DNA of 46,692 nt from assembly GCA_024103175.1 (NCBI GenBank), contig JAGFJE010000020.1, forward strand, positions 1 through 46,692. The letters are read 5' to 3'. Shown here piece by piece: positions 27,090 through 35,835 of the stretch; within the stretch, counting starts at the first letter, position 1; each line of letters begins with the position of its first letter. A program made the translations under genes and the position numbers. This DNA is from Phaeodactylibacter sp. Lineage in GTDB: Bacteria > Bacteroidota > Bacteroidia > Chitinophagales > Saprospiraceae. The notes under the pieces were generated by a model. That model worked only from the letters and a program-made list of their open reading frames with translations, searched no databases and had not been told where the DNA came from.

Positions 27090-27362
27090 TCAAATGCTGT
27101 ACTCCAGGGTAGCGAACCGGTTGGCGGCAAAGTCCTTCAGAAAGCCATTGTGGACATCTTCGATGATGGAGGAAAAATTGTATTTCTCATTGTCTTGGCC
27201 GTAAAACTCAACGCTCAGTTCCTGGCGGGCGCCCCGCGTCATTTTTTTCATAAAACCAAGTTCTCTGGCTTCCACCAGCCGGCCGTCGTTCCACACTTCG
27301 ATGCGGGAGATGAGGTTGCTCGTGACGCCGGTAAAGCTAATAATGTATTTCGGGAGATGCAA
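27090..27362 (-). CDS. Small conserved-looking hypothetical protein
   Basis: 90 residues from a TTG start (LPKYIISFTGVTSNLISRIEVW...). The reading frame continues upstream without an ATG, so the start is uncertain. The composition is that of a real soluble alpha/beta protein and the frame ends just before the amidohydrolase gene, with which it may share a transcript. I do not recognise a family. Confidence 0.5.
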   Translation of the reverse strand: MHLPKYIISFTGVTSNLISRIEVWNDGRLVEARELGFMKKMTRGARQELSVEFYGQDNEKYNFSSIIEDVHNGFLKDFAANRFATLEYSI

Positions 27363-27421
27363 ATTTTTCTGAGAAGAGGCTAGGATGCGGGGCCTGGCTT
27401 TACGTTGCCGGTTTTTGGAAA

Positions 27422-27470
27422 TTCGATCAGGCAGCCATCCTTCATTATGTCAGGAGGCTGCCTGATCGAA
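27422..27470 (-). terminator. Perfect 15-bp hairpin after aldo/keto reductase
   Basis: TTCGATCAGGCAGCC at 27422-27436 pairs perfectly with 27456-27470 over a 19-nt loop. On the minus strand it lies 56 nt after the aldo/keto reductase stop and is followed by TTTCCAAAAA, so it is probably that gene's terminator, though the U-tract is short. Confidence 0.6.
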
Positions 27471-27526
27471 GCGCCGTAACAAAAATGGGGTGGGTGCAGG
27501 CCTCTATTGAGCAGATCTGCGGGCGA

Positions 27527-28579
27527 TCAGGATGATCGCCGCACGAGCCATTTCTCCCGCTGGGCCTTTCTGTCGCCTCCCTGCCGCTCGTACATCCAGC
27601 CGGGGTACTCTTCCGGCAGGCGGCTCACCTCATCGAGCTGTTCCAGTTCTTCAGGAGAGAACCTGACGTCCACCGCCTTCAGGTTGTCTTCCAGCTGTTC
27701 CATCTTTTTGGCGCCGATGATGACGGTGGTGACGGCGTCCTGCTGCAGGAGCCAGGCCAGGGCCAGGCGGGCGATAGAAACCCCTTTGGCCTCCGCCATG
27801 GGGCGCAGTATGTCCATGATGTCAAAAGCGCGCTCTTTATTGACGGGAGGAAAATCGAAGGATGTCCGGCGGGCGCCCTCCGGGCCGGCGCCTTCCCGCT
27901 TGTACTTCCCGGTGAGCAGCCCCCCGGCCAGCGGGCTCCATACCATCAGGCCGACCTTCTGATCCTTCAGCAAGGGGATGATCTCCCGCTCGATGTCGCG
28001 CCCGGCGATGGTGTAATAGGCCTGAAGAGAGACGAACCGGGCCAGGTTGTTGTACTCCGAATACGCCAGCGCTTTCATGATGTGCCAGGCCGAGAGGTTG
28101 CTGCAGCCAATGTAGCGCACTTTACCGCTGCGCACGACGTCTTCCAGGGCGCGGAGGGTTTCCTCCAGGGGTGTGAAGGGGTCAAAGCCATGGATCTGGT
28201 AGAGGTCGATGTAATCGGTGTTCAGGCGGCGGAGGCTTTCATCCACCTGCCGCAGGATGTGGGCGCGGGTGAGGCCGGTCTCGTTGGGGCCTTCTCCCAT
28301 TTTGCCGCGCACCTTGGTGGCCAGCACCAGCTCGTGGCGGCTCAGGCCCAGGTTGCGGATGGCCTGGCCGGTCATTTCTTCGGAAAGGCCTTCGGAGTAG
28401 ACATTGGCGGTGTCGATGAAATTGATGCCGCCGTCCACCGAGCGTTTGACGAGTTCGTCCACAGGTTTCTGTTCCAGTTCGCCGATGGCCGTCCAGAAGC
28501 CTCTGCCGCCAAAGGTCATGGCGCCGAGGCAGAGTTCGGAAACGAGCAGGCCGGTGTTGCCGAGGATGTTGTACTTCAT
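27527..28579 (-). CDS. Aldo/keto reductase
   Basis: 350 residues with the AKR barrel. The start is LGNTGLLVSELCLGAMTFGG; NFIDTANVYSEGLSEE has the catalytic Asp/Tyr; LATKVRG has the Lys; YIDLYQIHGFD has the His. The NADPH end is VIIGAKKMEQLEDNLKAVDV. It is close to YghZ/Tas-like oxidoreductases that reduce aldehydes with NADPH. It lies downstream of the SsnA-like gene on the same strand but 230 bp apart, so a link to purine breakdown is uncertain. Confidence 0.9.
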   Translation of the reverse strand: MKYNILGNTGLLVSELCLGAMTFGGRGFWTAIGELEQKPVDELVKRSVDGGINFIDTANVYSEGLSEEMTGQAIRNLGLSRHELVLATKVRGKMGEGPNETGLTRAHILRQVDESLRRLNTDYIDLYQIHGFDPFTPLEETLRALEDVVRSGKVRYIGCSNLSAWHIMKALAYSEYNNLARFVSLQAYYTIAGRDIEREIIPLLKDQKVGLMVWSPLAGGLLTGKYKREGAGPEGARRTSFDFPPVNKERAFDIMDILRPMAEAKGVSIARLALAWLLQQDAVTTVIIGAKKMEQLEDNLKAVDVRFSPEELEQLDEVSRLPEEYPGWMYERQGGDRKAQREKWLVRRSS

Positions 28580-28809
28580 GTGTGTGTGTTTGAATTGTTA
28601 GGCCGCCTCTGTGAGTCGGCTAAAATTGCTGAATGGTTTGATGGTTAAGCCGCCTGCCTGAGAGTGTGTTTGGGGGCCAGGCTTTGAGCTGAAAAAGGCC
28701 GCTTTTTCGGTGATACCCGTCCGTTCGGCCGGGCAAGCTTCGTTGCTTTCCTTGGCCCTACCTTGGCCTCTCGCGAGTGAAACGCAAATTAATACTACTT
28801 TGTTTTTTA

Positions 28810-30084
28810 TCAAAGCTCCGCCATCCGCTCCCACAACTGCTCGCTCAGCCCCCTGCACAGCCGCAGCACCTCCTGCTCCTCCACTGTCTGCACCTCCCTG
28901 TCCTTAAGGATCAGCCTGCCCGAAGCGATCAGATGCCGCACGTGCCGGCTTTCCAGCCCGAAGATAAAGTGCCCCGGGAAATTGCCGCGGTTGACGGCCG
29001 TCGGCGAGTCATAATCCAGCACCACCAGGTTGTTGTCGTCGTCGCCGGAGAAGCCGTTCTCTTCCAGGTAGTGGTGCACCTTGCGGAAGCGGACATAGGC
29101 TTCCTGGTAGTCGATCTCGTCGAAGCCCTGCCCGACGAGGAAGGCGGCCCTGGCGCTGCGCAGCATATCGCTGTGCATGCCGTCGGCGCCCAGCATGATG
29201 TTGTCACCCAGGCCGCGGGAGTCAAAATAGCCGACGTTGTTGTTCAGGTTGCTTTCGGTGTTGTAAACGATATAGGAGGGGGCATTGGCCAGGATGGCCT
29301 TTTCCTTTTCGTTCAAATGCAGGCAGTGAGCCAGAATAGACTTCGGCATGTCCGTCACCCCGCAGTCGCGCAGCCGTTCCACCACCCGTTTCCCATGCTC
29401 CCGCAGGCACCGTTCCTGGTCGACGGGATCCTCGGCGACGTGGATGTGGATGCCGGAATCGTACTTCCGCGCCAGGGCCACCGCTTTCGCCATGGTATCG
29501 TCACCGACGGTAAAGGAGGCATGCAGCCCTACCAGCCCCTGGTGGCCGGCGCTGAGATAGCGCTCCGTCTCTTCCAGCCCTTTCTGCGCTATGTCCTCTC
29601 CGTCCCTGTCGCTGATCTCGTAACACAGCAGGTGGCCGATGCCCACCTCGTCGAACGCCTCGGCAATGATCTCCAGAGAACCTTCCACGGCATGGGGGGA
29701 CGCGTGGTGGTCGACCACAAACGTCACCCCGTTCTTCGCACAGGCCAAAGCGGTGTACCGGGCGCTGGCGCGGATCATCTCGTGGTCCAGGCATTTATCC
29801 AGCGCCCACCAGATGTACTTCAGCACCTCGTGGAAATTCCGGGGCGCCTTGCGGGGAGGCCCCATGCCGCGGGCCAGGGCGGAGTAGATGTGGTGGTGGC
29901 CGCAGGCAAAGGATTTGGTTACCAGCAGCCCGGTGCAGTCCAGCGTTATGGACGGGGACAGCCCATCGGGCAGGCCGTTGTGGAAATGAATCTTGCCGGC
30001 CGGCCCCTCCTCCACCAGGATGTTGGTGTTGGTGAAGATGAGGGTTTGCCAGTCGATGAAGGTGGCGTTTTTGAGTAATATCAT
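28810..30084 (-). CDS. ssnA: SsnA-like amidohydrolase (purine cluster)
   Basis: 424 residues from the ATG at 30084. Cytosine-deaminase-superfamily amidohydrolase: CGHHHIYSAL metal site, GLHASFTV, GIHIHVAEDPVD and AHCLHL His sites, and GADGMHSDM with the catalytic Asp. In E. coli, ssnA lies beside ygfK and xdhD, and the same group occurs in reported bacterial urate-degradation clusters, where it is proposed to act on a purine-derived ring. Here it follows the XdhD-like gene by 81 bp on the same strand. The precise reaction (deamination or ring hydrolysis) is unproven. Confidence 0.85.
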   Translation of the reverse strand: MILLKNATFIDWQTLIFTNTNILVEEGPAGKIHFHNGLPDGLSPSITLDCTGLLVTKSFACGHHHIYSALARGMGPPRKAPRNFHEVLKYIWWALDKCLDHEMIRASARYTALACAKNGVTFVVDHHASPHAVEGSLEIIAEAFDEVGIGHLLCYEISDRDGEDIAQKGLEETERYLSAGHQGLVGLHASFTVGDDTMAKAVALARKYDSGIHIHVAEDPVDQERCLREHGKRVVERLRDCGVTDMPKSILAHCLHLNEKEKAILANAPSYIVYNTESNLNNNVGYFDSRGLGDNIMLGADGMHSDMLRSARAAFLVGQGFDEIDYQEAYVRFRKVHHYLEENGFSGDDDNNLVVLDYDSPTAVNRGNFPGHFIFGLESRHVRHLIASGRLILKDREVQTVEEQEVLRLCRGLSEQLWERMAEL

Positions 30085-30093
30085 ATCTGGACT

Positions 30094-30111
30094 GGCCACT
30101 TTCAAGTGGCC
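30094..30111 (-). other. Hairpin just upstream of ssnA start
   Basis: GGCCACTT at 30094-30101 pairs perfectly with AAGTGGCC at 30104-30111, leaving a two-base loop. It begins 10 nt before the ssnA start codon, where it would affect ribosome access. A second small stem of the CTGCC/GGCAG type lies at about 30136-30152. Confidence 0.45.
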
Positions 30112-30165
30112 GGTTATTACGCACCAGATAAATTCCTGCCTGCCATTGGCAGGTGGCGCGTCCGG

Positions 30166-32745
30166 TTAAACGTATTGCTTGCTCACATACTTCTCCCTTT
30201 TCATCGGCAACTTCCTCCTCCGCACGCCATCGTACTGGTACAGCGCGTTGGCGATCGCCGGGGCGGTGGGCACCAGGCCGATCTCCCCGACCCCTTTGGC
30301 CCCGTACGGCCCGTAGGGGTCCTTGACCTCCACCGCCTTCACTACGATCTCCGGCGTCTGATGGGCCCGCAGGATGCCCAGGTGGCGGAGGCGGGTGGTG
30401 AGGGGGCGCCCGCCTTCCAGGGGCAGGCTCTCAGAGAGGGCGTAGCCGATGCCCATGTGCACGGCGCCCTGTATCTGCCCTTCAAACAGGGCGGGATTCA
30501 TCACCTTCCCGGCGTCGTGGGCGGCGTAGAAGGCCTCGATCTCTCCCTCCTCGTTCAGCACGCACAGCTGGGCGGCGTAGCCGTAGGAGTAGTGAATAGC
30601 GGGGTCCTCTTCTCCGGAGCCGGGTTTGGTGGTCCAGTCACACTTCCACTGGCCGGAGTAGGTGTTGCCCACCAGTTCCGCCAATGATCTTTGCTTGAGA
30701 TCCTCCTTCAGGCCTCTGGCCGCATCGATGACGGCGTTGCCCACCAGGGCGGTGCCGCGGGAGGCGGTGGTCATGCCCGTTCCCAGCCCGGCGCGGGTGT
30801 CTACCCGCACTTCGATGATCTGCGGGGCGATGCCGGTTTCCTCGCACAGCGTTTGCAGGGCCATGGTGTGCACGCCCTGCCCCATTTCCGTCCACCCGTG
30901 GTGGAGCACCACGTGATCGGTGGCGGCAATTTCGATCCGGACGGCCGACTCGTCCACCATCCCGTTCCCGATACCGCTGTTTTTGATAGCGCAGGCGATG
31001 CCGGCGTATTTGGCTTTGTAGAATTCGTCTTTGATGGCCAGCAGGCAGGCGCGGATGCCCACCCCATGCAGGGTTTGGCCGGTAGCGGTCTTCAGTCCGT
31101 CCACCAGGGCGTTGTCGTAGCGGAATTGCCAGCGGTCGAAGCCCCCCTTTTCGCAGAGTTCATCCATGCAGCTCTCCATGGCGAAGGCCACCTGGTTGGC
31201 GCCGAAACCGCGCATAGCGCCGCAGGGGATGTTGTTGGTATAAACCGTGCGGGCCTCCAGGCTGATGGCCGGCACGTAGTAGCCCGCCGAAGCATGGCCG
31301 GCTACCCGCTCCATCACCTTGGTGCCGACCGAGGCGTAGGCGCCGGTATCGCCCCAGGCACGGAGCTGCAGGGCCGTCAGTTTTCCCTTTTCATCACAGC
31401 CCAGGGCCATTTCCATGTAGATGGGGTGGCGCTTGGGATGCATGCAAACGGATTCGTCCCGGGTGAGGGCCACCCGCACCGGGCGCTGCAGGTGGTAGGC
31501 GAACAGGGCGGCGTGCCCCTGTACGCTGAGGTCCTCCTTGCCGCCGAACCCCCCTCCGTTGGAGAGGAGCGCCACCTTTACTTGTTCTTCGGGCAGGCCC
31601 AGCAGGGAGGCCACCTGCCGCCGGTCTTCGTAGACGCCCTGCCCCTGGGAGAACAGCTCGATGCCTCCTTCTCCATTGGGGCGGGCGACGGCGCACTCGA
31701 GTTCCAGGAAGCCATGCTCTATGGGCTGGGTCTGGTAAGTTCCGCGGGCAACGAAGGCGGAGTTGGCCAGGGCGGATCGGACATCCCCCCGTTTGATGAT
31801 GCAGTTTTCCAGTACGTTCGGGGAATCGGGATGGACTCGTTCGGTTCCCTCCTTTGCCGCTTCCAGCAAATCGGTAATGGGGTCCAGGACGTCGTATTCT
31901 ACCTCGATCAGTTCTACCGCCCGGCGCGCCGTTTCTTCGTCTTCGGCCACTACGCCGGCCAGTACGTCGCCAATATAATGAGTAGTTTGCCCTTCGGCGA
32001 TCATCAGTGGCCAGTCGGGAAAGATCAGGCCGGTGTTGGGGTTGCCGGGGATGTCTGCCGCGGTGTATACGGCGATCACCCCCTCAACTTCTTTCGCTTT
32101 GGCCGTATCGATCTTCCGGACGATCGCCCGGGGGTGATCGGAAAATTTCAACGCCCCGTGCAGCATGCCTTCAAAGTGCAGGTCGCCCACAAAGTCGCGG
32201 GCGCCGAGCGCCGTTTCCAACGCCTCGTATTTGGGGTAGGAGGCGCCCACCTTTCCGTCCAGGGCCTCAAAACGGACTGCTTTTCCCGTCCTCCTGGCCT
32301 CGGCGGCCAGCAGGATGGCTTCCTCGATCTTCTTGAAGCCGGTGCAGCGGCACAGGTTCATCTTCAGGGCCTGCCGGATGTCTTCGACGGTAGGGGAGGG
32401 GTTGTCCAGGAGCAGGACTTTGGCGCGCATCAGGATGCCCGGGCTGCAGAAGCCGCACTGCACGGCCCCTTTTTTGACGAATGCTTTGGCCAGTTCGGTT
32501 TTTACGGCGTCCGGAACGCCTTCCAGCGTATATACTTCCGTGTTGTTCAGCTTTTTCATTTTGAGGGCGCAGGCCAGGCGGGGCGCGCCGTCCACTTCGA
32601 TCAGGCAGGTGCCGCACACCGCCTGGCCGGAGCAGCCGTCCTTGACGGAGGTGAGGCCCGCCTCGTTGCGCAGGTATTGGAGGACGTTGCGGTTCTCGTC
32701 TCGGTCGTAGGTGACGGGGGCGCCGTTGAGCTTGAAGGTGATCAT
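30166..32745 (-). CDS. xdhD: XdhD-like molybdenum hydroxylase with fused 2Fe-2S domains
   Basis: 859 residues from the ATG at 32745. Residues 1-75 are a plant-type 2Fe-2S ferredoxin (C38, C44, C47, C59). Residues 80-150 are the second 2Fe-2S domain (C97, C100, C132, C134). The molybdopterin part follows, with GGGFGGKEDLSVQG, PCGAMRGFGANQVAFAME, TTASRGTALVGNAV and catalytic E821 in KGVGEIG. This fused layout is that of E. coli XdhD and selenium-linked xanthine dehydrogenases, which hydroxylate purines. No FAD subunit (YgfM type) is in the window, so the electron acceptor is unknown; YgfK is a candidate. The threonine-synthase-like gene is upstream in the same direction. Confidence 0.9.
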   Translation of the reverse strand: MITFKLNGAPVTYDRDENRNVLQYLRNEAGLTSVKDGCSGQAVCGTCLIEVDGAPRLACALKMKKLNNTEVYTLEGVPDAVKTELAKAFVKKGAVQCGFCSPGILMRAKVLLLDNPSPTVEDIRQALKMNLCRCTGFKKIEEAILLAAEARRTGKAVRFEALDGKVGASYPKYEALETALGARDFVGDLHFEGMLHGALKFSDHPRAIVRKIDTAKAKEVEGVIAVYTAADIPGNPNTGLIFPDWPLMIAEGQTTHYIGDVLAGVVAEDEETARRAVELIEVEYDVLDPITDLLEAAKEGTERVHPDSPNVLENCIIKRGDVRSALANSAFVARGTYQTQPIEHGFLELECAVARPNGEGGIELFSQGQGVYEDRRQVASLLGLPEEQVKVALLSNGGGFGGKEDLSVQGHAALFAYHLQRPVRVALTRDESVCMHPKRHPIYMEMALGCDEKGKLTALQLRAWGDTGAYASVGTKVMERVAGHASAGYYVPAISLEARTVYTNNIPCGAMRGFGANQVAFAMESCMDELCEKGGFDRWQFRYDNALVDGLKTATGQTLHGVGIRACLLAIKDEFYKAKYAGIACAIKNSGIGNGMVDESAVRIEIAATDHVVLHHGWTEMGQGVHTMALQTLCEETGIAPQIIEVRVDTRAGLGTGMTTASRGTALVGNAVIDAARGLKEDLKQRSLAELVGNTYSGQWKCDWTTKPGSGEEDPAIHYSYGYAAQLCVLNEEGEIEAFYAAHDAGKVMNPALFEGQIQGAVHMGIGYALSESLPLEGGRPLTTRLRHLGILRAHQTPEIVVKAVEVKDPYGPYGAKGVGEIGLVPTAPAIANALYQYDGVRRRKLPMKREKYVSKQYV

Positions 32746-32760
32746 GTGTGGGCTTTTTGA

Positions 32761-32837
32761 TGCCACGAAAGCACGAAAACACAAAACCCCACGAAGATAT
32801 TTGGTGGGAATTTCGTGCTTTGGTGGTTTAGTGGCGG
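32761..32837. repeat. CCACGAAAGCACGAAAACAC palindromic repeat, copy 1
   Basis: An imperfect palindrome opens with GCCACGAAAGCACGAAAACA and closes with TTTCGTGCTTTGGTGGTTTAG and GTGGC. It occupies most of the gap before the xdhD start. A second copy of the family is at 44362-44458, before ygeW. Confidence 0.75.
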
Positions 32838-32876
32838 GAAAAAGACTAATCCCTAATTTATGGAATTCAGCCAGGG

Positions 32877-34127
32877 TTAAAAATGACCAAAATCAATGCC
32901 GGCCAGGTAAGATCTCACCGCATCCATCTCCGGAGGGACGGGAGCGGGCAGGCGGATGGCGCCCTGCACGGCTTTGAGGTCCTTCAGGCCGCTGCCGGTA
33001 AGCAGGACAACCACGCGGCTGTTTGCTTTTATTTTTCCCTGCTCCCAATATTGGAACATTCCGGCCAGGGCGGCGGCGGCGGCAGGTTCGGCAAACAGGC
33101 CGGTGGCGCGGCTGAGCCGGGCGGAGGCCTCCAGGATATGCTCATCGGAGACGGTGGTGAAGGCGCCGCTGTACTGGGTGGTAAAACCGGCCGCCATATA
33201 GAAATTGGCGGGGATGTCGACGGAAATGGAATCGGCGATGGTGTGGCTGGGGGTGTAAGAAAAATGCTCCCGGCCGATGTTGTCCGCCAGGTTGCGGCTG
33301 CCGGCGGCCTGCACGCCGATGACCTGCGGCATCTTTTCGAGGAGGCCGGTTTTGATCAGGTCTTCGAATCCCTTGTACAGGCCGGAGAGGATGACGCCGT
33401 CCCCTACGGAGACGAAGATCTGATCGGGTATCGATTGGCCGAGTTGAGAAAACAGCTCGAAAGAAACTGTCTTTTTCCCTTCGATGGTCAGGGGGTTGTA
33501 GGCGGTGTTTCGGTTGTACCAGCCGAATGCCTTTGTCGCTTCTATGCTCAATTCAAAAGCCTGGTCGTAGTTGCCCTCCACCGGTACAATGCAGGCGCCG
33601 TACATCAGGATCTGCGTGAGCTTGGCCAGGGGCGCCGCCGCGGGCACGAACACCACGGCCTGCTGCCTCTGCGCCGCGCAGATGCCGGCGATGGAGGAGC
33701 CGGCATTGCCGGTGGAAGCGGCAACGATGGTGTTCCACCCCCGCTCCCGGGCGTAGGCCGATACCAGGGCCGAGGCGCGGTCCTTGAAGGAATAGGTGGG
33801 GTTCTGGCTGTCGTCTTTGAGGTACAGGCGGAAAGGGAGGGGCTCTTTTCCGAATTTGGGCAGTTCGTAAAGGGGCGTATGGCCTACGCGGAGGTTGGGC
33901 AGGCTGGCGGCCGAAGTGATGGGAAGAAGGGGGAGGAACTGTTTGCGTTCCCATTTTGGAAAATCGGCCTGCCGGCCCAGGCTGTCATAATCGTAGAGGG
34001 TTTTCAGGATGCCCTTGGGGGGGTGGCCGGGCTGGTTTTCCTTTTCACAATGGGGGCAGAGGTAGGCGGCCTGCTCCGGAGGGTACTCCTGGTGGCAGGT
34101 GATGCATTGGTAGTGGAATTTGGGCAT
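32877..34127 (-). CDS. Threonine-synthase-like PLP enzyme with zinc ribbon
   Basis: 416 residues from the ATG at 34127; an upstream ATG at 34166 is also in frame but the zinc ribbon begins at once from 34127. C8, C11, C24 and C27 form the ribbon. The PLP fold-type II core has K115 in TYSFKDRAS, the phosphate loop AASTGNAGSSIAG and SVGDGVILSGLYKGF. It resembles threonine synthase, but no threonine-pathway genes are near and it heads the xdhD-ssnA group. It is more likely to be a beta-elimination/ammonia-lyase-type enzyme of the purine pathway. That reassignment is inference; threonine synthase remains possible. Confidence 0.75.
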   Translation of the reverse strand: MPKFHYQCITCHQEYPPEQAAYLCPHCEKENQPGHPPKGILKTLYDYDSLGRQADFPKWERKQFLPLLPITSAASLPNLRVGHTPLYELPKFGKEPLPFRLYLKDDSQNPTYSFKDRASALVSAYARERGWNTIVAASTGNAGSSIAGICAAQRQQAVVFVPAAAPLAKLTQILMYGACIVPVEGNYDQAFELSIEATKAFGWYNRNTAYNPLTIEGKKTVSFELFSQLGQSIPDQIFVSVGDGVILSGLYKGFEDLIKTGLLEKMPQVIGVQAAGSRNLADNIGREHFSYTPSHTIADSISVDIPANFYMAAGFTTQYSGAFTTVSDEHILEASARLSRATGLFAEPAAAAALAGMFQYWEQGKIKANSRVVVLLTGSGLKDLKAVQGAIRLPAPVPPEMDAVRSYLAGIDFGHF

Positions 34128-34424
34128 GGCTTGGTCACTTGAGAGGGCTTGTCGGGGGCTACACATCGATCCTGGGTTAGGGCAATGCTCAAAGTTACAT
34201 AAGTTCGATTAATGGGCTATGGTGGATTTAATAGAATTCTGATCAGTGGAACCAGTTTTTGGGGCTTTATTTTCATTATGGCCGGGGTGTTTAAGCAAGA
34301 AATGGTTAGTTTTAGGAAGTGTAGGCAGTCTAAAGTTATCTAGTATAGTCTCCCGGAGGAAGAATACCCGGTTATCTGGTAATTTTGTCCGTGAATAGAA
34401 ATCTACTGCAATACTTTTCAACGA

Positions 34425-35006
34425 ATGCATATAGAGCCGCTCATATCATACTTCGATAACTACCTTAGACTGAATGAGGAGGAGAAGGCCTTCGTCCGAA
34501 AAAATTTCTTTGAAAAACGAGTGCGGCGTCGGCAATTCATCCTGCAGGAAGGGGATGTATGCAGGCTTAACACCTTTGTGGTAGAAGGCTGTTTTAGAAT
34601 GTATATGGTTGATGAAAAAGGTAAGGAGCATAACCTGCAATTTGCGATCGAGAACTGGTGGATTGGAGATATTGGGAGTTTCCACAGTGAAAAGCCCAGT
34701 AAACTCAATATTGAAGCCATGGAAAATTCCATAATACTTCAGATAAGAAAGGAAGACCAACTGCGCTTATTTGTCGAGCACCCTAAGTTTAACAGGATAT
34801 TCAGGGTATTTACAGAAAATGCCTTAGTTAGTTTTCAGAACAGGGTACTGCAAAACATCAGTTCTACGGCAGAAGAAAGATATCTGGACTTCATAGTCCG
34901 TTATCCCAATCTTTTTAATCGCATCTCAAACGTGCAAATAGCCTCCTATCTCGGGGTAACTCCCGAATTCCTAAGTACCATCCGTAAAAAACTCTCTCAA
35001 TCTTAA
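34425..35006 (+). CDS. Crp/Fnr-family transcriptional regulator
   Basis: 193 residues: a cyclic-nucleotide-binding-type beta roll (residues 20-115; RQFILQEGDVCRLNTFVVEGCFRM) and a C-terminal winged helix (RISNVQIASYLGVTPEFLSTIRKKL). The usual cAMP phosphate-binding R-S/T pair is absent, as in many Bacteroidota members, so the effector is unknown. It is the first gene of the AT-rich island and probably controls the lipoprotein and oxidoreductase genes that follow. Confidence 0.85.
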   Translation: MHIEPLISYFDNYLRLNEEEKAFVRKNFFEKRVRRRQFILQEGDVCRLNTFVVEGCFRMYMVDEKGKEHNLQFAIENWWIGDIGSFHSEKPSKLNIEAMENSIILQIRKEDQLRLFVEHPKFNRIFRVFTENALVSFQNRVLQNISSTAEERYLDFIVRYPNLFNRISNVQIASYLGVTPEFLSTIRKKLSQS

Positions 35007-35100
35007 TCTACCTTAAGATTCTTTCTTAAAGTACTTTATAGGCAAGCTTGCTCAATTCCGGTGACCTTTGTCATGTCATTAACACATAAAATTCAAAGAC

Positions 35101-35601
35101 ATGATTAAGTATTCAATGTACCTGGCAATACTTGTGCTTTTTGTTTCATGCACCAACAATTCAAGTGAGCCAGATTATGAATTTCAAAATCAAAATTCAA
35201 TTACCATGCAAATACAAGAAAAACAAAAAATTGAAGCCTTATTGGGCGAATACAAAAATTCACTCAATACCTCGGACGCAAAACTAGCTCAAAGTCTATA
35301 TACCAAAGACGGTATCTTCATGCCAACGGAAGCGCCTTCGGCGATCGGCTCTGAGAATATTCTGAAATCCTACGAATACATTTTCTCACAGATCCAATTG
35401 AACATTGAGTTCTTCATTGAAGAAATTGAGGTGGAAAATGATTTTGCATTCGCAACAACCAGTTCAGAAGGTACGACACTGATCCATGCGACCGGAAATA
35501 CCGTTCCAGAAGCCAATAGGGAGCTGTTCGTTTTTGAAAAGGTTGATGATGATTGGAAGATCGCCAGATACATGTTTAACAAAACCAGTCCGCAGAAATA
35601 A
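35101..35601 (+). CDS. DUF4440/SnoaL-like lipoprotein
   Basis: 166 residues. A lipobox signal (YLAILVLFVSC) precedes a cystatin-like NTF2 fold of the YybH/DUF4440 type (EALLGEYKNSLNTSDAKLAQSLYTKDGIFM; SENILKSYEYIF; FAFATTSSEGTTLI; ELFVFEKVDDDWKIARYMFNK). Such proteins are small ligand-binding or stress-linked proteins without an agreed activity. In many genomes they sit next to an oxidoreductase under a Crp-like regulator; here the next gene is a broken oxidoreductase. Confidence 0.8.
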   Translation: MIKYSMYLAILVLFVSCTNNSSEPDYEFQNQNSITMQIQEKQKIEALLGEYKNSLNTSDAKLAQSLYTKDGIFMPTEAPSAIGSENILKSYEYIFSQIQLNIEFFIEEIEVENDFAFATTSSEGTTLIHATGNTVPEANRELFVFEKVDDDWKIARYMFNKTSPQK

Positions 35602-35603
35602 TC

Positions 35604-35735
35604 ATGAAGGCAGCAGTCACAACCAAAGCTGGCGGCCCAAATGTGATCGAGATTCAAGAAGTACCCCAGCCGGGAATCAGGCCTGGCTGGGTGCTTATAA
35701 AGGTAAAGGAACTCCTTTGGCTTAAAGTGTCATAA
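35604..35735 (+). pseudogene. Truncated zinc-type alcohol dehydrogenase/quinone reductase
   Basis: The ATG at 35604 opens MKAAVTTKAGGPNVIEIQEV then PQPGIRPGWVLIKVK, the normal start of an MDR-superfamily oxidoreductase of about 310 residues. Homology stops after 35 residues, and nine unrelated codons lead to TAA at 35733. The break coincides with the 21-bp repeats that follow, so a deletion or element insertion probably removed the rest of the gene. Confidence 0.8.
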
Positions 35736-35764
35736 CATTGGCTCAGAGTGTCAAGTTAATGGCC
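35717..35764. repeat. Tandem 21-bp repeats, possible IS-end remnant
   Basis: Two adjacent units (35717-35737 and 35738-35758) share TTGGCT and AGTGTCA in the same spacing, and a third begins with TGGCC. Multiple short terminal repeats containing GTGTCA are typical of IS21-family ends, so this may be the end of a lost insertion sequence; no transposase remains. Confidence 0.45.
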
Positions 35765-35835
35765 CTTTTTACCTTCAATTTTGCTTCTGTAAATAATAAC
35801 TAGTGCGGCTTTTTTTTACCTGAAAAAATATCAAC

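Noticed and set aside
32877..34127. Biosynthetic threonine synthase as a firm call
   Set aside because: The fold is right, but no homoserine or aspartate-pathway gene is near and the gene leads a purine catabolic run, so the specific name is withheld.
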